A DNA stretch of 19,117 nucleotides from CAZXIY01 sp964640935 (GTDB lineage Archaea; Thermoplasmatota; Thermoplasmata; Methanomassiliicoccales; Methanomethylophilaceae): positions 1 to 19,117 of the forward strand of contig CAZXIY010000024.1 of NCBI GenBank assembly GCA_964640935.1, in the 5' to 3' direction. The translations under genes and the position numbers were made by a program. Below, piece after piece: positions 1 to 6,299 of the stretch. The notes under the pieces were generated by a model. That model searched no databases and was not told the origin of the DNA. It saw only the letters and a program-made list of their open reading frames with translations. Position 1 is the first letter of the stretch. The number at the start of each line of letters is the position of its first letter.

Positions 1-30
1 ATGTCTGCCATCGACGGGTAATACGCAACA

Positions 31-40
31 TATTTAAAAT
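31..40 (-). promoter_or_regulatory. possible TATA box of a divergent gene leaving the window
   Basis: Read on the minus strand this is ATTTTAAATA, which contains a good archaeal TATA box (TTTAAATA). An ATG on the minus strand begins at position 11, about 24 bases downstream, which is the spacing of a leaderless archaeal transcript. If real, only the first three codons (Met-Ala-Asp) of the divergent gene lie inside the window, so the gene cannot be identified. The A/T run could also be an upstream element for mptD. Confidence 0.3.
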
Positions 41-94
41 CATTATCTGGGTATTGTACGGTCTCGTCTTACTGCGCTGGCCGTCCAATCATCA

Positions 95-103
95 CCTATA
101 AGA
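95..103 (+). promoter_or_regulatory. possible TATA box for mptD
   Basis: The sequence CCTATAAGA lies about 27 bases before the first ATG of mptD at 126. It is a weak match, but it is the only A/T-rich element at a suitable distance, and it would give a leaderless or nearly leaderless message. Confidence 0.3.
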
Positions 104-125
104 ACTGTCGGGCCTATGTTCGGCC

Positions 126-506
126 ATGGAGAACAGGGAACGGAAGGCCGCAGATATGTTCTGCTGCTCGACCAAAGAGAGGGCGATGTTCGAGGCTGGC
201 ATCAAGATGGGTACGATCTACCATCAGTTCGTCGGAGTTCCAGTAGACGAATCCAGCGTGGAACTTTTGGAGAGGTCCATCGAGAGAGGTGTTCTCGTAC
301 AGCCGTATGTTAAGTCCGTAAAGGTACATATCGATCGATCTTTCTTCAGACCCAAGACGGATGAATACAGCTATCTCTCGCTTACCGGCGACATGTTGGA
401 TGTTGTATTGGAGATCAAGATTGACAAGGTCGAGGTCACGGCCGAGATGCGCTACGATAAGGATCTGAAATACCCGCTGATGTACATATCCAGAGTATCT
501 GAATGA
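126..506 (+). CDS. mptD: archaeal dihydroneopterin aldolase (MptD family)
   Basis: The product is a small protein of 126 residues that looks like the archaeal MptD family, which cleaves 7,8-dihydroneopterin to 6-hydroxymethyl-7,8-dihydropterin and glycolaldehyde in methanopterin/folate synthesis. The recognisable core is KERAMFEAGIKMGTIYHQFVG followed by PVD, near residues 17-40; the family has an almost identical ERA-FEAGI-G--YHQF-GTPV block. The length fits the family (about 115-130 residues). The start is uncertain. ATG 126 fits a leaderless message from the element at 95-103. ATG 156 has GGAAGG at 142-147 and would begin about where other MptD proteins begin. The gene stands alone, with 86 bases to the next gene and a separate promoter there. 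Identity is by motif recognition only. Confidence 0.85.
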   Translation: MENRERKAADMFCCSTKERAMFEAGIKMGTIYHQFVGVPVDESSVELLERSIERGVLVQPYVKSVKVHIDRSFFRPKTDEYSYLSLTGDMLDVVLEIKIDKVEVTAEMRYDKDLKYPLMYISRVSE

Positions 507-543
507 AATTAATTTTGTAATCCAATAGAAATTCTGGACAACA

Positions 544-566
544 ATTAATAGTGGAATGACATTCCA
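544..566 (+). promoter_or_regulatory. TATA box plus 15-bp palindrome before the THEP1-trm1 pair
   Basis: ATTAATA (544-550) is a plausible TATA box. Directly after it, positions 552-566 read TGGAATGACATTCCA, a perfect inverted repeat with 7-base arms around one central A. A protein bound here would lie between the TATA box and the expected transcription start near 572, so this is a candidate repressor operator. The regulator is not identifiable from the window. Confidence 0.5.
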
Positions 567-592
567 GGTTCAGAATCCCTGGGTGTGGATGC

Positions 593-1138
593 ATGATCTC
601 AGACATCAAAATCGGTATTACTGGACTTCCGGGTGCTGGAAAAACCACAGCACTGCTACGCGTCATCGATATGTTGCGCCAAGAAGAACTGACGATCGGC
701 GGAATGATCGACGAACCTATCATCGAGGGGAGGTACCGTATCGGTTTCACAACAAGAGATCTACTCACCGGGGAGACTGAGGTCTTTGCCCACACGAACA
801 TCGAGAGCAAGATCATGGTCGGAAAGCTCGGCATTGACACCAAAGTCCTGGAGAGGATCGGCGTCGCGGCCATCAAGCATGCCTGCGAGAACTGCGATGT
901 GATAGTCATCGACGAAGTAGGCAAGATGGAAGTGGAGAGCCAGGCATTCATCGATATGGTCAAAGAGGCCCTTGATGTCGACAAACCCATGATCCTTACC
1001 CTGCATAAAAAATCCAGGAACCCTCTTCTGCAGGATATCAGAAGGAGAGACGACGTCAGGATACTGGAAGTCACCCCTACCAACAGGAATCTTCTGCCGT
1101 ACAAGATCGTGCGTCTCATGAACGGAGAAATCCAGTAA
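593..1138 (+). CDS. THEP1-family nucleoside-triphosphatase
   Basis: This 181-residue P-loop protein matches the THEP1 family of archaeal NTPases, known in vitro to hydrolyse ATP, GTP and other NTPs; the cellular role is not established. The Walker A motif GLPGAGKTT is at residues 11-19. The Walker B motif is IVIDEVGKME near residues 104-113, with the family's DEVGKME signature. The family's GGMIDEPIIEGRYRIGF block follows the first helix, and a basic ending (LHKKSRNP and onward) follows Walker B. Length is normal for the family (about 175-190). The stop codon abuts the trm1 ATG with no gap, so the two are probably co-transcribed and may be translationally coupled. This suggests, but does not show, a link to tRNA or nucleotide metabolism. 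Confidence 0.9.
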   Translation: MISDIKIGITGLPGAGKTTALLRVIDMLRQEELTIGGMIDEPIIEGRYRIGFTTRDLLTGETEVFAHTNIESKIMVGKLGIDTKVLERIGVAAIKHACENCDVIVIDEVGKMEVESQAFIDMVKEALDVDKPMILTLHKKSRNPLLQDIRRRDDVRILEVTPTNRNLLPYKIVRLMNGEIQ

Positions 1139-2233
1139 ATGGAGAGCGTACAGATCCAAGAGGGGCCCACAAAGCTCCTGGTCCCGATAGATCATTCGTC
1201 CGGTGGTCCCGGCAAGATCATGGGGTCGGTTTTCTTCAACGAGCAGATGGCCTTCAACAGGGACGTAAGCGTCATGTTCCTGCGTGCCTTCGACAGAGAG
1301 ATGAGCGTCGTCGATGCTATGACTGCCACTGGCTCAAGAGCCGTCAGGATAGCCAACGAAGCTCCCAGGACGATCGTCACAGCCAATGACATAAGCTCTT
1401 TTGCGATACCTTACATTAATGCGAACATCGAATTGAACGGTCTGACGAATTGCGTTGCATCGAACAGGAACCTTCATTCGCTCCTGGCCGAGAACGTTTA
1501 CGATTACATCGACATAGATCCGTTCGGATCTCCGATGCCGTTCCTTCATTCTGCCATTCAGGGTGTTAAAAGGCACGGGATACTTGCGATCACGGCAACG
1601 GATTCCGCACCGCTTGCAGGTGCTCACAGGGCCAAATGCGAGAGACGCTATCAATGCCGTCCGCTCAGGGGGCCGATGTGCCACGAGGCTGGACTGAGGA
1701 TTCTCATAGGGACGCTGGCGAGAGAGATGGCCAAATTCGATAAAGGCCTAAGACCTATGCTCTCGTTCAGTGCCGACCATTACTTCAGAACATATGTCCA
1801 GGTATTGGACGGCGCGGGGAAGGCGGATGATTCGCTGTCAAAGCTCACCTACCTGTCCTATGATCCCGTCACGCTTGAAAGGTCGTGTTCTCCGACACCG
1901 GACGAAAAGCACGTCTACGGCCCGTTCTGGGGCGGCGGGCTGTTCGATAAGGAGCACCTTTCGAAGATGAACGCCGACAACACGGCCAAAGAGAACAGGT
2001 GCACGAAGATGCTGGATATCTGGAGGGAAGAGATAGATGACGTGCCCTATCTTTACGAAGTTAGCGAGCTGTCGTCGATGCTCAAGGTATCCACGCCGCC
2101 GTTCGAAAAGCTCATCGAGAGACTCAATGAGTACGGCAGGACATCTAAGACTCATATTTCTCCGACCGCGTTCAAGACCGAATTGTCGACAGAAGATGTG
2201 ATCTCCATTTTCGAGAAGACCGCCCGCGAGTGA
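1139..2233 (+). CDS. trm1: tRNA (guanine26-N2)-dimethyltransferase Trm1
   Basis: The 364-residue product is Trm1, the SAM-dependent enzyme that makes N2,N2-dimethylguanosine at position 26 of tRNA. Visible features are an N-terminal FFNEQMAFNRDVSV segment, the SAM-binding strand-loop VVDAMTATGSRAVRIA (about residues 57-72), the catalytic block YDYIDIDPFGSPMPFL, then ITATDSAPLAG and the R-AKCERRY region, and the SFSADHYFRTYV core motif. Two departures are visible. The usual PLCG after ATD-A is PLAG here. The zinc-ribbon segment that normally precedes GPLW-G-L-D in this family is shortened and keeps only one Cys (SCSPTP), before GPFWGGGLFDKE. The start directly follows the THEP1 stop codon; the 25-base gap after the gene belongs to the purA promoter. 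Confidence 0.93.
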   Translation: MESVQIQEGPTKLLVPIDHSSGGPGKIMGSVFFNEQMAFNRDVSVMFLRAFDREMSVVDAMTATGSRAVRIANEAPRTIVTANDISSFAIPYINANIELNGLTNCVASNRNLHSLLAENVYDYIDIDPFGSPMPFLHSAIQGVKRHGILAITATDSAPLAGAHRAKCERRYQCRPLRGPMCHEAGLRILIGTLAREMAKFDKGLRPMLSFSADHYFRTYVQVLDGAGKADDSLSKLTYLSYDPVTLERSCSPTPDEKHVYGPFWGGGLFDKEHLSKMNADNTAKENRCTKMLDIWREEIDDVPYLYEVSELSSMLKVSTPPFEKLIERLNEYGRTSKTHISPTAFKTELSTEDVISIFEKTARE

Positions 2234-2244
2234 GCGCGTCCAAC

Positions 2245-2256
2245 TTAATATATATC
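2245..2256 (+). promoter_or_regulatory. TATA box for purA
   Basis: TTAATATATATC is a strong archaeal TATA-like element. Transcription would start near 2275, which lies after the upstream in-frame ATG at 2259. It therefore supports ATG 2286 as the real purA start, with a leader of about ten bases. Confidence 0.6.
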
Positions 2257-2285
2257 GGATGGCCTTAGACGCTATTAGTGACATC

Positions 2286-3590
2286 ATGCCTACTCTTGCG
2301 ATCATTGGTGCCCAGTGGGGCGACGAAGGTAAGGGGAAGATTACTGACTATCTGGCCGAGGACGCGGATTCTGTCGTTCGTTTCCAGGGCGGGAACAACG
2401 CCGGACACACTATTGTCATAGGCGACAAGACGTTCAAGCTCCACCTGCTGCCATCCGGGATTCTGAGGAAAGGCAAGTTGGCCGTCATCGGGAACGGTGT
2501 CGTTGTCAATCTTGAGGACATGATGGAGGAGATGAAACAGATCACGGATGCAGGTCTATCCGTGGACGGCCTCCGTATCTCGGACAGAGCCCATCTCATC
2601 ATGAACTATCATAAACGCCTCGACGGAGCCGAAGAGGTCTATCGCGGGAAAAAATCAGTCGGGACCACCAAGAAAGGAATAGGTCCTGCCTATCAGGATA
2701 AGATCGCGAGGAACGGATTCAGGGTCGGCGACCTGCTTGAACCGGAGCTCCTTCGCGAGAAGACGGAATTCATCCTTCCGTACAAGAAGGATCTTTTGAA
2801 GATGATGCATGCAGACGAGTGTCATTGCACCAACGAATCATTCGAGAAAAGATTCGAAGGGTGGCGCGAGATGTTCGGAAAATACATCTGCGACACATCG
2901 GTTCTCGTCAACGACGAGCTGGATGCAGGGAAGAACGTTCTGTTCGAGGGGGCTCAGGGTGCGATGCTCGACATCGACCACGGAACATATCCGTTCGTGA
3001 CATCCTCGTCGACGGTCGGCGGCGGCATATGCTCCGGGGCGGGAGTCGCTCCGAACCGCATTGACACTGTCGTCGGATGCCTGAAAGCGTATACTACACG
3101 TGTCGGCGAAGGCCCGTTCGTGACCGAACTTCACGGGGAGGACGAGGTCTTACTGCAGAAGAAGGGCGGGGAATTCGGAGTGACCACCGGCAGAGGCAGG
3201 AGATGCGGCTGGTTGGATCTGGTCGTTGCCGAGCACGCTGCGAGGCTGTGCGGATTCGGATACTGGGCGGTCACCAAGCTCGATGTGCTGAACGATTACA
3301 AGAAGGTCTACGTCTGCACGGCTTACGAGATCGACGGAGAGGTAGTCAAGCATTTCCCCGCATCTCTGAGTAAACTCGAGAGGGCCAAACCGATCTACGA
3401 GGAATTCGACGGCTGGAGCGGCTGGGATGATTCGGACGAACTTGTAAAGGAAGGATTCAAATCGCTCCCAGAGAATATGAAGAAATACATCAAATTCATC
3501 GAAGATTATACCAACATACCTGTCGGGATAATCAGCATCGGAGCAAAGAGATCCGAGACCATCGACATGGTCGGTAACTGGTGGAAATGA
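2286..3590 (+). CDS. purA: adenylosuccinate synthetase
   Basis: PurA joins IMP and aspartate using GTP to make adenylosuccinate, the first committed step from IMP to AMP, in the cytoplasm. With the start at 2286 the product is 434 residues and begins MPTLAIIGAQWGDEGKGKI, the canonical N-terminus with its P-loop. Also present are FQGGNNAGHT, the GTTKKGIGPAYQDK loop, VLFEGAQGAMLDIDHGTYPF, TRVGEGPFVTEL, TTGRGRRCGWLDL, the guanine-recognition TKLDVL and the C-terminal GIISIGAKRSETI. The length is that of the full-size enzyme (about 430) rather than the shorter form (about 340) found in several archaea. An in-frame ATG at 2259 would add nine residues but lies ahead of the expected transcription start. 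It converges on the UbiD gene through a hairpin. Confidence 0.97.
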   Translation: MPTLAIIGAQWGDEGKGKITDYLAEDADSVVRFQGGNNAGHTIVIGDKTFKLHLLPSGILRKGKLAVIGNGVVVNLEDMMEEMKQITDAGLSVDGLRISDRAHLIMNYHKRLDGAEEVYRGKKSVGTTKKGIGPAYQDKIARNGFRVGDLLEPELLREKTEFILPYKKDLLKMMHADECHCTNESFEKRFEGWREMFGKYICDTSVLVNDELDAGKNVLFEGAQGAMLDIDHGTYPFVTSSSTVGGGICSGAGVAPNRIDTVVGCLKAYTTRVGEGPFVTELHGEDEVLLQKKGGEFGVTTGRGRRCGWLDLVVAEHAARLCGFGYWAVTKLDVLNDYKKVYVCTAYEIDGEVVKHFPASLSKLERAKPIYEEFDGWSGWDDSDELVKEGFKSLPENMKKYIKFIEDYTNIPVGIISIGAKRSETIDMVGNWWK

Positions 3591-3594
3591 TCTT

Positions 3595-3624
3595 CTGACG
3601 GCCGGTCTAATGGCCGGCCGTCAG
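3595..3624. terminator. hairpin between convergent purA and UbiD genes
   Basis: CTGACGGCCGG (3595-3605) and CCGGCCGTCAG (3614-3624) form a perfect 11-bp stem with an 8-base loop. It lies between two genes whose 3' ends face each other, with A/T-rich sequence following. It could terminate or protect both messages. Archaeal termination relies mainly on T-runs, so a role in 3'-end stability is equally likely. Confidence 0.65.
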
Positions 3625-3634
3625 GTAAAATTAT

Positions 3635-4900
3635 TCATTCTTTTAATTTCGCTTTCTCGTATGCGGATCTGTCCCTGCCGAGAGGTATCGTCGCGTCTAT
3701 GCCGACCTTCCATGTAGTTCCGTCAGAGCTTGGATCGAGCGACGATCCGGCAGCATCCTTTATTGTGACCAGCCTGTCCGCCTGGAACCTTGTCGCAACG
3801 GCCCATTCGACCTCTCTGTCATCGAAGATGTCAATGTCATCGTCAACGATTATCACGTTCTTCATGGACGGGTGGCCGGTGAATGCTGCCATGATAGCAT
3901 TCACTCCGTCGCCCTCTTTGTTCTTCGTGATGGACACTACGCCATTCAGCCAGCAGCAGCCCCCTTCGGTCAGGCGCACCGCATGTGTTCTCGGAACGGC
4001 CTGTTTGACGGTCCTGTATATCATAGGTTCGCGTGGAAGCCCCATGAATATGTGATGCTCGTTGCCGCCGGGCACGAGTATCTGGAAGTACGGGTCTTTG
4101 CATGACCATATCTTGTCGATCTTGATGATCGGCTGGTCGCGGACGAAGTCGTATGTGCCGGTCATGTCCACGAAAGGTCCTTCTTTCATGGTGTCGAGCG
4201 TGATCCTTCCTTCGAGGACGTAATCGCATTCCGCGGGTACGAGAAGCCCGTTGTCGGTCCTTCCTACAGTCAGCGGTTCGCCTTTGGACTGCATCTGCAT
4301 CGCAGAAGCGACAGTCAGCTCGTCCGTCTCGTAAGACAGCGAGGTCGCGGCTGCCAAGAGAACTTCGGGATCCGCTCCGATGCAGATGGCGATCTTCAGC
4401 TCTTCGCCTTTTTTCTTGGCCGCGTTGTACATCGTGAAAAGGTGTCTGGGCACCAGACGTACTGCGATCGTGTCCTTGTCCACGATCATCATCCTGTGGA
4501 ACGACACGTTCTTTTTGCCGTCGTATTCGGAAACGATCACTCCGGACGAGATGTATCTGCCGCCGTCCTTAGGATAATATTTGCAGATCGGTAGTTTCAT
4601 CAGATCCGTCTTGCATTTGCACTCTTTGAAGGCAGGGTCGAATACGATCTTGGTCCCTATCGGATTGTCTATTGCGCGAGAGAGATGGGATACGATGTCC
4701 TTGGGGTCGATGCCCATTGCATCTGCGATCTTCTCCCTGGTGGAGAAGAGATTGCCCACGGCCCTCCCTCCGTTCAGACCGGTGAAGACGACCGTGGCGT
4801 TCTGGTCATCGAGCAATATCTCTGTTGTCCTCTGTGAATCCGGATCGATCTTTTCCTTAACGACAGATTCGGAACCGTTTAGGCATCTTCCGACAGACAT
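3635..4900 (-). CDS. UbiD-family decarboxylase, possibly anhydromevalonate phosphate decarboxylase
   Basis: This 421-residue protein belongs to the UbiD family, whose members decarboxylate unsaturated acids using prenylated FMN made by UbiX. Family landmarks are the conserved EGPFVDMTGTYD stretch (about residue 240), the NVIIVDDDIDIFDDREVEWAVATRFQ block (about residues 344-369), and a C-terminal SSDGTTWKVGIDATIP segment. Many archaea use a UbiD-family enzyme of this size to convert trans-anhydromevalonate 5-phosphate to isopentenyl phosphate. That is a natural candidate role in a methanogen without the classical mevalonate route, but the substrate cannot be read from sequence. The gene is monocistronic, with its own TATA box at 4923-4934, and diverges from the rubredoxin gene. 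No UbiX or mevalonate gene is adjacent. Confidence 0.88.
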   Translation of the reverse strand: MSVGRCLNGSESVVKEKIDPDSQRTTEILLDDQNATVVFTGLNGGRAVGNLFSTREKIADAMGIDPKDIVSHLSRAIDNPIGTKIVFDPAFKECKCKTDLMKLPICKYYPKDGGRYISSGVIVSEYDGKKNVSFHRMMIVDKDTIAVRLVPRHLFTMYNAAKKKGEELKIAICIGADPEVLLAAATSLSYETDELTVASAMQMQSKGEPLTVGRTDNGLLVPAECDYVLEGRITLDTMKEGPFVDMTGTYDFVRDQPIIKIDKIWSCKDPYFQILVPGGNEHHIFMGLPREPMIYRTVKQAVPRTHAVRLTEGGCCWLNGVVSITKNKEGDGVNAIMAAFTGHPSMKNVIIVDDDIDIFDDREVEWAVATRFQADRLVTIKDAAGSSLDPSSDGTTWKVGIDATIPLGRDRSAYEKAKLKE

Positions 4901-4922
4901 GTTTTCCCAATCGCCAAGACCG

Positions 4923-4934
4923 TATTTTAATATA
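4923..4934 (-). promoter_or_regulatory. TATA box for the UbiD-family gene
   Basis: On the minus strand the sequence reads TATATTAAAATA. It lies about 28 bases before the ATG at 4900, the spacing of a leaderless or nearly leaderless archaeal message. Confidence 0.6.
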
Positions 4935-4985
4935 GGCCGTCATTGAGACATTATCTGCCGACTTACCGTCCCTCGCAACATTCTG

Positions 4986-5011
4986 TTATTAATACGAGCG
5001 TGACGCTCGTA
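4986..5011 (+). promoter_or_regulatory. TATA box overlapping a 19-bp palindrome, rubredoxin-ferredoxin promoter
   Basis: TTATTAATA (4986-4994) is the TATA box. Positions 4993-5011 read TACGAGCGTGACGCTCGTA, a perfect inverted repeat with 9-base arms and one central G. It overlaps the end of the TATA box and runs to just before the expected start of transcription near 5015. This is the longest perfect palindrome among the promoters of the window and is well placed to act as a repressor operator. A regulator sensing redox state or oxygen is a guess based only on the genes it precedes. Confidence 0.6.
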
Positions 5012-5026
5012 AGGGGACGGTGCAAT

Positions 5027-5746
5027 ATGAGCAGATACAAATGTCTGATGTGCGGGTACATCTACGATGAGGCACTGGGTATTCCAGAGGCCAAGATCGC
5101 ACCCGGTACAAAGTTTGCGGACCTACCTGCGGATTGGGTCTGTCCTCTTTGCGGATCGCCAAAATCTATGTTCGATCTTATCGACGAGGATCCCGAAGAA
5201 CCGGCCCCTAAGGCCGCAAAAAATGCTGCAAAAACAGTGTCGGCCGTTTCCAGCGACGATATGACATCCGTTCCCGCAGGATATGACGATGCTCTTCGTG
5301 AAATGAGCGTCGAAGAGATGGCTGCATTATGTTCCAACCTCTCAAAAGGCTGCGAAAAACAGTGCCTGATGGAAGAGTCCGCGATGTTCGCGAAACTCTC
5401 CGATTACTACATGGGCAAAGCGAAGCCCGTGAAGAACGCTTCGACAGAGGATCTCCTTAGGATCATCAATGAGAACCTTAACGAGAATCTGCCCTCTGCG
5501 AAAGAGGCGTCCGAGAACGTGAAGGACCGCGGTGCCCTTCGTATCGCCACTTGGAGTGGAAAAGTTACGGCGATCCTTCAGAGTCTGATGGACCGTTACG
5601 GAAAAGAGGGCAACGACCTTCTGAAGAACACGAACGTCTACGTATGCGACATTTGCGGATTCATCTACATCGGCGATGAGCCTCCGGCCATCTGCCCGAT
5701 CTGCAAGGTCCCGAGTTTCAAACTCGTCAAGATCCCGAGGGTGTGA
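5027..5746 (+). CDS. two-ended rubredoxin protein: N-terminal rubredoxin, helical middle, C-terminal rubredoxin-like knuckle
   Basis: Starting at ATG 5027 the product has 239 residues. Residues 1-50 are a complete rubredoxin (C6, C9, C39, C42, with GYIYDEALG and DWVCPLCG). A low-complexity Ala/Lys/Pro linker follows (about 55-75), then a mostly helical region (about 86-200) with three cysteines in CSNLSKGCEKQC (102-113). The protein ends in a short rubredoxin-like site, C207-C210 and C223-C226, of the type found in rubrerythrin. The middle region has no visible E-x-x-H pairs, so a rubrerythrin diiron centre is unlikely. The longer reading from 4943 runs through the promoter and palindrome and is rejected. 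The ferredoxin gene follows within six bases. Electron transfer, perhaps in oxygen or peroxide defence, is inferred; the exact reaction is unknown. Confidence 0.85.
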   Translation: MSRYKCLMCGYIYDEALGIPEAKIAPGTKFADLPADWVCPLCGSPKSMFDLIDEDPEEPAPKAAKNAAKTVSAVSSDDMTSVPAGYDDALREMSVEEMAALCSNLSKGCEKQCLMEESAMFAKLSDYYMGKAKPVKNASTEDLLRIINENLNENLPSAKEASENVKDRGALRIATWSGKVTAILQSLMDRYGKEGNDLLKNTNVYVCDICGFIYIGDEPPAICPICKVPSFKLVKIPRV

Positions 5747-5751
5747 TTATC

Positions 5752-6243
5752 ATGCACGCATTCAGAACTATAAGATTGTGCACAAAGGACTGTCTTTGCC
5801 TCTACGTCTGCCCCACAGGAGCGACGGATACGGAGAACGGACAGGTGGATTTCGATAAATGCATAGGTTGCGGGATGTGCGTCAGATCATGCCCGTCCCA
5901 TGCGATATCGCTGGTGCCGGACAACTACCCGCCTCAGCAGCCTAAGACCGAGAAGGTATGCGAGAGCATATTCGATGCGGCGAAGGTCGATTGCGAAGGA
6001 GAGAGCGTCTGCCGTGCACTTGGGAAAGGAACGGATGATCCGGTCTTCCGCCAGCTCATGAGCGCACTGGAGATGTCATTCCGCCGTCAGAGCGAGGACC
6101 TGTACCGCGAATGCGGATACATGCTCCCGCAGAGCCCGAACACGAGGAAGATGCTCACATCCATGCTGAGCATCGACGACCCCGCGTTCCCGAAAGCGGA
6201 AGTGGAGAAACTCCTCTCGAAACTGCAGGTGCAGGAGAGATGA
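5752..6243 (+). CDS. atypical two-cluster ferredoxin-type protein, partner of the rubredoxin protein
   Basis: With ATG 5752 the product has 163 residues. The N-terminal third is ferredoxin-like. The first cysteine set is C10-x3-C14-x-C16-x3-C20-P, which is not the usual CxxCxxC. The second is standard, C37-x2-C40-x2-C43-x3-C47-P. Both should bind [4Fe-4S] clusters. The remaining 110 residues are helical, with further cysteines in KVCESIFDAAKVDCEGESVC and YRECGY and no recognised domain. GAGGGTG at 5737-5743 is a good ribosome binding site for 5752; a GTG at 5743 overlapping the upstream stop is the alternative. From memory, near-identical RTIRLCTKDCLCLYVCPTGA openings occur in ferredoxin-type proteins of gut clostridia, so exchange between anaerobes is possible. 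Role unknown; probably passes electrons to or from the upstream rubredoxin. Confidence 0.85.
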   Translation: MHAFRTIRLCTKDCLCLYVCPTGATDTENGQVDFDKCIGCGMCVRSCPSHAISLVPDNYPPQQPKTEKVCESIFDAAKVDCEGESVCRALGKGTDDPVFRQLMSALEMSFRRQSEDLYRECGYMLPQSPNTRKMLTSMLSIDDPAFPKAEVEKLLSKLQVQER

Positions 6244-6248
6244 AGCCG

Positions 6249-6275
6249 ACGGGCACGGGTATTACCTGTGCCCGT
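6249..6275 (+). terminator. hairpin after the rubredoxin-ferredoxin unit
   Basis: ACGGGCACGGG (6249-6259) pairs with CCTGTGCCCGT (6265-6275), an 11-bp stem with one G-T pair and a 5-base loop, five bases after the ferredoxin stop. It probably marks the 3' end of the two-gene message. It also argues against the acetyltransferase starting at 6240, because that reading would translate through the hairpin. Confidence 0.55.
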
Positions 6276-6299
6276 CCAAACTCTTTCGGAGATACAACC

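Noticed and set aside
436..1195. Long minus-strand frames over the THEP1 and trm1 genes
   Set aside because: They are antisense to clear THEP1 and Trm1 motifs, with compositions (Ser/Ile/Leu-rich) typical of reverse-strand reading of a coding gene, and have no family motif.
4943..5026. 28-residue N-terminal extension of the rubredoxin protein
   Set aside because: It would be translated from upstream of the TATA box and through the palindrome, and rubredoxins begin just before the first CxxC.
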